DNA of 64,000 bases from Membranipora membranacea. Taxonomy: Eukaryota; Bryozoa; Gymnolaemata; Cheilostomatida; Membraniporidae. The notes beneath the pieces are model-generated. The model worked only from the letters and a program-made list of their open reading frames with translations, did no database searches and had not been told where the DNA came from. The position numbers and the translations under genes are program-made. Positions 29,501 through 38,500 of this stretch are shown here, piece by piece. Location: assembly GCA_914767715.1 (NCBI GenBank), contig OU612072.1, forward strand, positions 8,618,001-8,682,000, in the 5' to 3' direction. Within the stretch, counting starts at the first letter, position 1. Every line of letters starts with the position of its first letter.

Positions 29501-32500
29501 ACAGAGATGTACATGTTACGTTGTTTCAGCATCCCTCTCGAAACGATCGTGATCTTCTGCATGCAGTATTCGCAAGAGTAACTAGGTCCCTGACACAAGA
29601 GAAGCCAGTACCGCATGAAGTTTGTGAGAAGCTGAATGAAGCTCTGAGACAGTCTTGTAAGAGCTATCATTTAAAGGTAAGTCTGTTAGCTACATTTCAT
29701 CCCGGCAGCTGGTAAACTACCCTTCTAGGTAATTTTAATCTTTGATCTCGGTTCCTATGGTATGTTGCTGACTAATATGGGTTGCTCTGTGATGCTATCA
29801 AGCAATGCGGTTGTATATCTTTTGGCAATCATGTTAGAGCTGGTATACACTGAATTGAAACTAAATGTTGTACCAGTGTACACATCTAGCTGGGATGCTT
29901 TCTACTCCTACCACAAGCTGTTTGGTCAGGACTAAGACCTTCTGTACTTTGCAATATGATATAAAACCTTTAATCCTAAATAACAGTGAATCGCTATCAT
30001 GTGTGCTAAGAATTATGCGTGGTTGTAGTGGTCAGTTACAAGCCGATTTTGTTGACCTCACCAACAAGGTAGTCTTTTCTTGAAATTGGTATTGATGACC
30101 ACAGCAGAACAAATGCAAAATAATGTACAATGGATAGAGTAGAAGAAAATCTGTGCGTCAGACAACTCTAACTTTTGTACGTTTTTTTTTCTATCACAAT
30201 AAGGATGTGATCCTTCTAAAGATTTAAACTAGTTGAAGTTTCTAAATTTGAATGTATTTCATTTCCTGCAATTACTAATTTTTCAGGCGATCATACCCAT
30301 GCTTCTATCTCGGGAATGTGTGCCTCAGGAGCTGGACATAGACCAGGCTAAAGGTCTGAACATGATGATGTTAGTACTGAATGCTGTCACTTCTTTCAGT
30401 AATGATGGTCAAACAGGGATTCTTACACCTCTGTGTGAGATAATCACTAATCCTGATGGCGCCAGGGTATGTGTGATTATTGGTATTATAATGGCTGGCT
30501 AATGTTTGAAATACTCTCCGATGCCAAAAAATTTAAAGCAGGAGAAATCACTATTCAGTGCCGTAGAAATTTTGTAGGGGAGGCAAAAATCTATGACGGG
30601 TGTGAAGTTACACCAGGATGGGTATTGTAAGATCCTCCTGAGTCCCCAGTCACCAGCCTCCAAAGCCTTTGACAGATTCAAATAGCCAATGGAAGTCCCA
30701 AATGAGCTGATTCTGACATGGAATATTCAATTATAACATTTCTAGGCCACTCTATTCGTCGTTCTAGGGGAGGCAGAGTGCCCCTGCCTCCCCTAGAACC
30801 ATGGGCAGTTATTTACATGACAATTATGTCCTTGCCTCTACCTACAACAACAATACCATTGATCTTGTGCTCATGAAATATTTTCATGATATCCATTGAA
30901 ATACCATTTAAATATATTTGGTACTGAGAAAGATTAGCCCAATACAATCCCTTTCTAGCCAGCAAACAGTAGGGATTACTGATTTTCATTAACCTACTTT
31001 TTTTACCAAGGTATCTGGATAATGTATCATGGACCAAAATTGTGTATGAAAATTTGTATCTGTCAATGGGATAGGTAGAGGATGTTTCGTTAATTTCTAT
31101 ACATATATTATGATTTATTTCCACTGCAGCTTCATCTCTTTCCCACCATGGATGACAATCTTATGGAATTGGTGCTGCAAGAACAGAAAAAGCGTTTCGC
31201 AAAAGGCTTTAAAGAACCAAATGGAACAGAGACTGTGCCTTATCGTAAGTTACAAAGTGGCTAATTCATTGCCCCTCAGTGAGGTTATCCTGGAACGGGT
31301 TTCGATCAGAGGAAAGCGAACTCTTCCATTGATACATATATGAAAATGTCAGAGCCAGTTAAATTGCTAAGTGCAACATGCAACTAATATATACTACCAC
31401 AACATGCCTGTTAATAAATGAAGAGTTTCCGTCAATGAGATTGGTCAGAGGAAAGTTGTCATTACATTTGGTATACGTTTTTGGAGAATAATAAGGCAGC
31501 TGATTAAACTTCCTCTCTCCTTATCCTCCTGATTAATTCCCAGATTATCAATATATGTTATCCATTGTTACCATTGGCCTGATCCATCTCAATTACTTTT
31601 CATTTTTCAATATTTCAGAGTGTCCAAATGGTCATCTCTACTACATAGGAAATGTAAGTATGGCATCATGAATAATTTTTTGATATTGGGTCTAAGAACA
31701 TTATCTGGTGGTACGCTTCTTGTTGTTTGATGCATGCCTTCACAACAGTTTAACACAACAAGATGTCTGGCCCCTTTTGGCTTGTCAATGTGTGTTAATC
31801 AACTCAAATATATGCTTTACATCGGATAACTAGTTTAAATGGAAGCTGGTAGCTACACGTAAGCTCTGCACCATGTACCCTATAGGTTCGGTTCTCTTTT
31901 GTGTTGCTTGCACCTCAATTGATTTCACATACATATACTGGTTAGAGCTTGAGATTCTAACATGATACTCCTTTATAACATACAGTGTGGCAGGCCCTAC
32001 TATAAACTAAGATGCCCAGACTGCGGAGAAGAGATAGGAGGATCACAACATACCTCATCTAAAGGCAATGTGAAGATAGAGGATCAAAGGTCAGATAGTG
32101 AACATGTACAATCTTTTGTTATCTAATTGCTGACTAACAGGACAAGTATTTTTTAATGTGATTTGGCCTCCTCAAAAGCATCTGGATTAATTTGCAATAA
32201 CATTCTGATATCCCGATAATATAGATCGCAGTCCAACGTAGCTCAAAAACAGAATTTTTTGGCATCTTTGTTATTTGACTCTAACCCTCACAATTTCTGG
32301 CATGAGATCATCACGTCATGATTGTATAGCAGTTGTAATTGCAATTGTAATAACTTACAATCTAATTTACTTATATCAAATATTTCGACTGTTTCAGGCA
32401 ACTGCAGACCCAAGGGGGACATATTTTGGGGCACCCTGCTGATCGTGGTGAGCCAGCGCAGCAGAGAGAGTTGAGTATGCTGTCCTGTGCTGTGCTGCGA

Positions 32501-35500
32501 TGCTTAACTCACATATTCATGTTCACGTCAGCACTATTCAATAAACACAAGGTATGTTCTCTTATTTGGTTATTCTGGGAACTTTGCAACTCTAGTTCTT
32601 TGAGAAACACAATCAGGTCAGATGAAAATGCGTCACATGTATAGAACTTGCCATAAAACACAAAGCTTGAAAATGATGAATAAATCGTAGGTTCATCATC
32701 TGATATACTGTAACATTGCAGGAACCCCTTCTCCGCAAGCGCATATTGACAAAATCTGATACAGCGTCGTGGGCTATAGCACTTTTGGTTGACATCAGAC
32801 TCGCAAATTATATTGCAGGTGTTCGAGATGATCCGTCCATGTTTGGGAAATGTGAGAGAGATTTCATCATTCTTAGAGGGACATATTCAGGTTGACTTAC
32901 AGCATCTCGCTGGCTGCTTTCAAGGAGGCACTGAGGACTGCATGCTGCTGTTGCATGAAGTACTGCATCGCATGAGCTTGTGTAAGGTTATACAGTTAAA
33001 ACTTTCTCCGAAGTTTGAAACTTGAGATAACATTCATATCATATGTAACATCTGTGATTTACTCAAGAATAATCTTCTTCATATATAGTTAATGTGTGAA
33101 ACTGGTCAGAATCAAAAAATTGCCAGGGTCGGAGGACTGGACATCCTTCCTGGATTAATTGAGTACAGCTTCTTGTGGAATAATATGAAACACTGCTAAT
33201 TGATATCAAGCCAACTTCTCCCTTTCAGTTGTTGTTCACTGCCAATACTGATTATCTTATTTTAATAGATTCTTCCACAACGTCCGCATCAAGCAAGTTG
33301 GAGAATATAGAGTTACGGAATTATTGGGAGAAGCAGTTTGACAATCTCTTCATCAAACCTTCATTCAATGTGAGTAAAACAACTATTCCAGACAACGGTT
33401 GGGGCTTGCAATCCTGCAATGCTTATCTTCTCAATGTAGGATTCTGGTGTCGTTTGAGTGTGTTTTTGATCAAAATCAAACATGCTATTTATCCCAATTC
33501 ACCGGTGGTTACTGGTAATGAGATAATTTTAAGACCTTTTATGGTCATCTCATAATTTGTTTTTTACTGAGATTTTGCTCAAGATTCTAATCAACCTAAG
33601 TTAATCATTCAGTTCCTTATTCATCCACCAAAAATTAAGTCTAAGTTTCTCAGATTTTTAGTCTTCTGTTTTCAAGGCTGAGAATCTGCAGAAGATTAAG
33701 ACTGCACTGAGGAGTAAGCGACCTGAGAGGCTTGAGGCGATACTCTCGACAGACTCAAATGAATCACAAACAGATGATATATTCAACATCCCAGGTCTCT
33801 GGGTCTACAAGCGCCCATTGACAGTCACAAGTGTCATTGGTCTGATCGACAACAGCATTGAGGTATGATATATCATTGGTCAAAAGAATAGAAAGTGAGC
33901 TTCTTTGTAAATCTCATGCTGATTGTATTGGGGTTAGAGGTTTAAGGGGTTATGAATCGCAAGTCTGTCTCTGTCTGAAGACTGAGAATTAAAGGTGCTT
34001 TAAGGGCATATTCCACGTCATGTTGCTCTCAGTTTGCGGGCAGGTAGGAGCATAACTGGGGCTTCAATTAAGGTTATGATTCTAGCGTTGACCGATTTGG
34101 ACATTTTGTATACCGTTGGAAAGCTGCTGAGCTACTGATCGCTAATAGCTCATCAATAACGTGATTGGATGACGTTGCGTCATATTATTGCCACACAAAA
34201 TGCCCAAAACAGCCAATTTAAGGGGCTTTTTTAGGTGTGTTTCGGCATTCTGTGTGGCGCAATTCGAGATAGACTAATACATAGTGTCATATTTTGTTGG
34301 CATTTGCTGCTTGTACTATGCTTAATTAGAGCGGTTTCGCATGTAAGAATTTTCATAAAAAATTTGTATGGCCTTAGTGCTGGACCTTTTGACAGCATGT
34401 TTGACGTTATTGATAAATGGTGCAAAATGTATCTACCTTTGATGGTCTAGGTTGATATTGATACATTTGATATACTGCTGAAATTTGTGGTGTGTGTCAT
34501 TTAAACAGCAATATGAGGGAAAAAAAGCAAAAGATTTGGCCCTTTTTCATTCGAACTGTCTCAAATCGTTGCTTAAAATTTTGAATTATATCATCAAAGT
34601 TAAAAAAACTATGCGCATTATGACCTGACATAAAAAGCCACTTTGGGCTCATCAAATATTATTTTCAACCTAAAATTAGCATGAACTACGTCTCTAAGAA
34701 TGAATGTAACCCTAGCAATCAATGTAGCGCAGCCATCCACTTTGCTAAAAACAGCCTTCTCGGCCTCATTTCTCCGACAAAATGAGGCAACGTCATCCAA
34801 TCACGTTTTTGATGAGCTATTAGCGATCAGTAGCTCAGATGCTTTCCAACGGTATATAAAATGTCCAAATCGGTCAACGCTGGTATCATAACCTTAAGCA
34901 AAGTAATCGGTAGACTGCAGCAGGAACCCTAGACTTCTAAGGCGTTCTAACCAACTGAGCATTCTCCTACTCCAAATGTATTCATGAAGAACAGATAAGA
35001 GTAATGAATCGGCCAAGCATTTTCCACTTGTCAGTTTGATGCTTTATCAAGTTTGATCCATGTGCCTGCTGTGACAGTGACCAGTGTAGTGTGAGCTACT
35101 CTGAATGCAGGCAAATGTATCAAACTTAACCTAGGTAAAAGCCACCTTTTAACTATGCATGAAATTAGTTTTCTTTAAAGAGGGGGTACGGGTCAGATTC
35201 ACTTTCTCCCGTCCATATCCAGGTTGATAGATCACCCAATTCCGATTATGTATATGTGCTTTGGTTTTGCGCCAAATACATCATAACAATTTTTTTACAT
35301 TTATAAGCAAGAATATGATGTCATATGTAGGACTCTCATGAACAATGCCCTATCAACTTTTTAATGTTTACACTATAACTTTTATTGCTCAGTGAAAACA
35401 AAATATTTCTCAAATATGAGACTGTAATAAACGATCATCATCATCATCATCATCATCATCAATAATGACTGATTTACATTTAGCCATTTTTCTCAGTAAA

Positions 35501-38500
35501 CATTTAGTATTTTTGAAAATCATTATAGCTACACATTCCTCAACTATATTTGACTCTGCTGATGTAGTTTTGAAACCTAATTTTATTTTTTTAGAAGAAA
35601 ATTAGATGTAAAAAAGTGTAGGAGTACAATAATTTTCAGTTCAGTTTATAGTTAAATTACAGTGTCACAATGTGTGTCAAAGCAGGTGCACTGCATGATA
35701 TTGATTTTCTAATGAATTTCAAACCAATATATCATTAATCATCATGCTCAACGCTATTAAATATGGCTCTTGACAAGACATGCTATGCTCCGTGTAATTA
35801 ACGTGATCTCATAGGTTTTTAGGATTTAATTATGAGCATAGCAAATTGGTAAAAGTAAGTCTCATAAAATAAAATTTGGTCAATATTATTACTCCCGCAC
35901 AAGTAAATCCCTGTAGATAGACTACCAAGTGTCTACACTTAATGCTGGATCTGAATTATACTCCATCTTTAAGGTATTAATGATATCCCTAGAGAAACCC
36001 GTTTGTGTCACTGGTTATTATACCTCCTCTTTTTTCACAGGAATTTCCACAGCTAAGAAAACTGTTAGTTAGATGTGAGACAGTGACTGCTGTGAAGTAT
36101 CTCCCTGATGTATTACATCTGCTAGGATTTTTGTGTGATACCTACCATAGTAAATATAGTAGAGAAGAGGCAGGCAGCATCAGGATAAGCTCAATCCTCC
36201 AACAGATAAATGACGGTGGCCTTCGGGATAAAGTAAAGAGATGGGTCACTAGCTATGTGCTGGCGCTGAAGACAGCACACAGATCAATCGATTGTGAGTT
36301 ACTTACAGATTTTTCCTCATCAAAATTGGTCAGTTACAAGCATTGCTTACCTATCGCTAGAGCTAGATAGGGCCAGTGTGATGGCCAAAGGTGTGTCGGC
36401 TATAACAACTAGCATATTCACTTGTTGAGCCATTGTCTACAGTTTCTGATTCGGGATGGATGCACGCATAATTTAATTGTATATTTTTCAGTCAATTCAT
36501 CTAGAAAGACCTTTACAGTCGACGAGGATCCAGCGCTGCTAGACTTACTACCTGACAAACAGAATAGGTTCTCTGCATCACTAACTAATCCATTCAGATT
36601 GGTTACATTCCTTGTTGAGGAACATAATCGTCAGATTCCTGAAGAATGCAGGTAAATGAGTACTCACGGACATAATCTGTTTAAAGCCCGTTATTGTGTC
36701 TTGGTTTTTCAGCAATGGCAATGCTTCTCAGTCTATGTAAAACCCAGAGTACCATTGTAACTTTGATAGGGAGACAACACCCAATCAATCTTGAGTGACA
36801 CATAATAATGTTTGTTGTCTAGTCGATTGATCATTTATCTGAAATTTAATATACCCCATAGAGTGTTGATCAAGCATAACAAATTGGCATCCGTTACCAT
36901 GTCATTTCATTGACTTTCTAGACCTTATAGGGAAGTAAATGTACTACAGAGTGAGTGAACCAGGATTTGCAACATCAAAATGTACTGCTCAACTGACTTG
37001 TATCTGAAAACGCATTTCTAACAGAGAAAACTAAAAGATTAGTGCAATCTCACAGTAAATCAATCATATGTCATTATAATCTTTTCAGGAATGACCGAAC
37101 GAGGCTGCAAGCTATAACAAGTAGTACTGTTGTGAGATTGAGAAATAAAGAGGAACTGCTGGGAGTTGTGTCTTCTCACATTGAGTACAAACTGAACTCA
37201 GAAACAGAGGAGCAGACACCAGACTATAATCTATCTGCCTCTGAACGAGAAGTTACCCTTCGCTTCATCGGCAATAGAGGTCAAATCAAGGTGGATAAAG
37301 ATGATTTACCAAACTACATGTTCAAAGAAGATTTCAACACCCTGAATCAGTTAACCGCCCTTACTCCTAATCAGGTAAGGATACTTTATAATATATATGT
37401 TGGCTCAAAACTCATAGTATTGTATTTACTTTTATTTCTTACGAAAGAAATCAAAGAAACTTTTGTCAAATTTTTGCTTTACTTTCATAGGAACGATTCA
37501 GTGAAGAGCAGAAAGTGGCTATGAGTGATGGAGTGGGGCGTAACATTCAAACCCTGACTTCCCACCTCAAAGATTTGATGAAGATTATCAGCTATCTAAC
37601 TGTAATGCAAAACATGGACATGGAACGAACTCTAGGCCAGTTCATGAAGGATGTTCTGGGTCTTGTGAGAGTTCCTGCGTACTTGAGCGCAGATATCAGA
37701 CTTAAACATGTCGAACATCTGTGGCTGTTACTTAAACTAACGCAAACAGATTCACTGATGAAAAATGAACAGGTAATTGTGCTTACTGTTGCCATCGTGG
37801 AAAATTTGATTTGATTCCATACAGGCTCAACCTAGACACAAAATACATTTCGTCTTTTTTGTTCATTACTGAAAGCCAAAAATATGTTTATTTCTTAACA
37901 TCTTCAAGTTTCAGTGAATCCTTTTCTGATCACTTAGTTTTTATTGGCTCTACTGGTAAATTCACGACCCTGAGACATATTAAACATTTATTAAAGTAGT
38001 AGAGTAACACTATAAGTGATCTATATTTTCATTCCATATATTACTAATTCGTTTCATGAACTGTTTAATGCAGGAGCCGTTTAATGAGATAGCTGTGGAG
38101 TATACTGAAAGGCTGACTGCCGGACTACAGATAGCGCTCAGAGAGAAATGTGTATTCAAGAGTCCAAAGACAAAACTACTTCTGGAGGAGATTTTTGATT
38201 TTATCACATTTAGGCTCAATAAGACAGTGGCAGGGACTATAGATGGTGGCACAGATCCAGATGTGAGGTAATGAGAATTGTGTGTACCTTGGCCGTATTA
38301 AAAGACATGAAAAATCTTCTATCTGAATTATTATAAATTTCAGCAATCTAAAAACATGACCTCAATTTATGACAGCTGCAAGTCATCAGCACTAAATCAT
38401 CTAACAACTGAGACCTATATGAGTAGCTGCTGCCAAAAAATTAGATGAAAATTCGTTTACAAAGAATTTGTTTTCTAATGTTTGTAGCCTGCAGTGGGCA

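Noticed and set aside
32719-32818. Open stretch that could extend exon 32819-32981 upstream
   Set aside because: Family similarity starts at 32819 after a clear TTGCAG acceptor; the upstream residues match nothing.
33124-33200. Short open piece reading RVGGLDILPGLIEY between two C-terminal exons
   Set aside because: The neighbouring exons join in phase without it and no counterpart is known; likely chance.
34231-34891. Open frames inside the TTAA element
   Set aside because: They read through inverted arms and AT-rich DNA; no transposase motifs seen.
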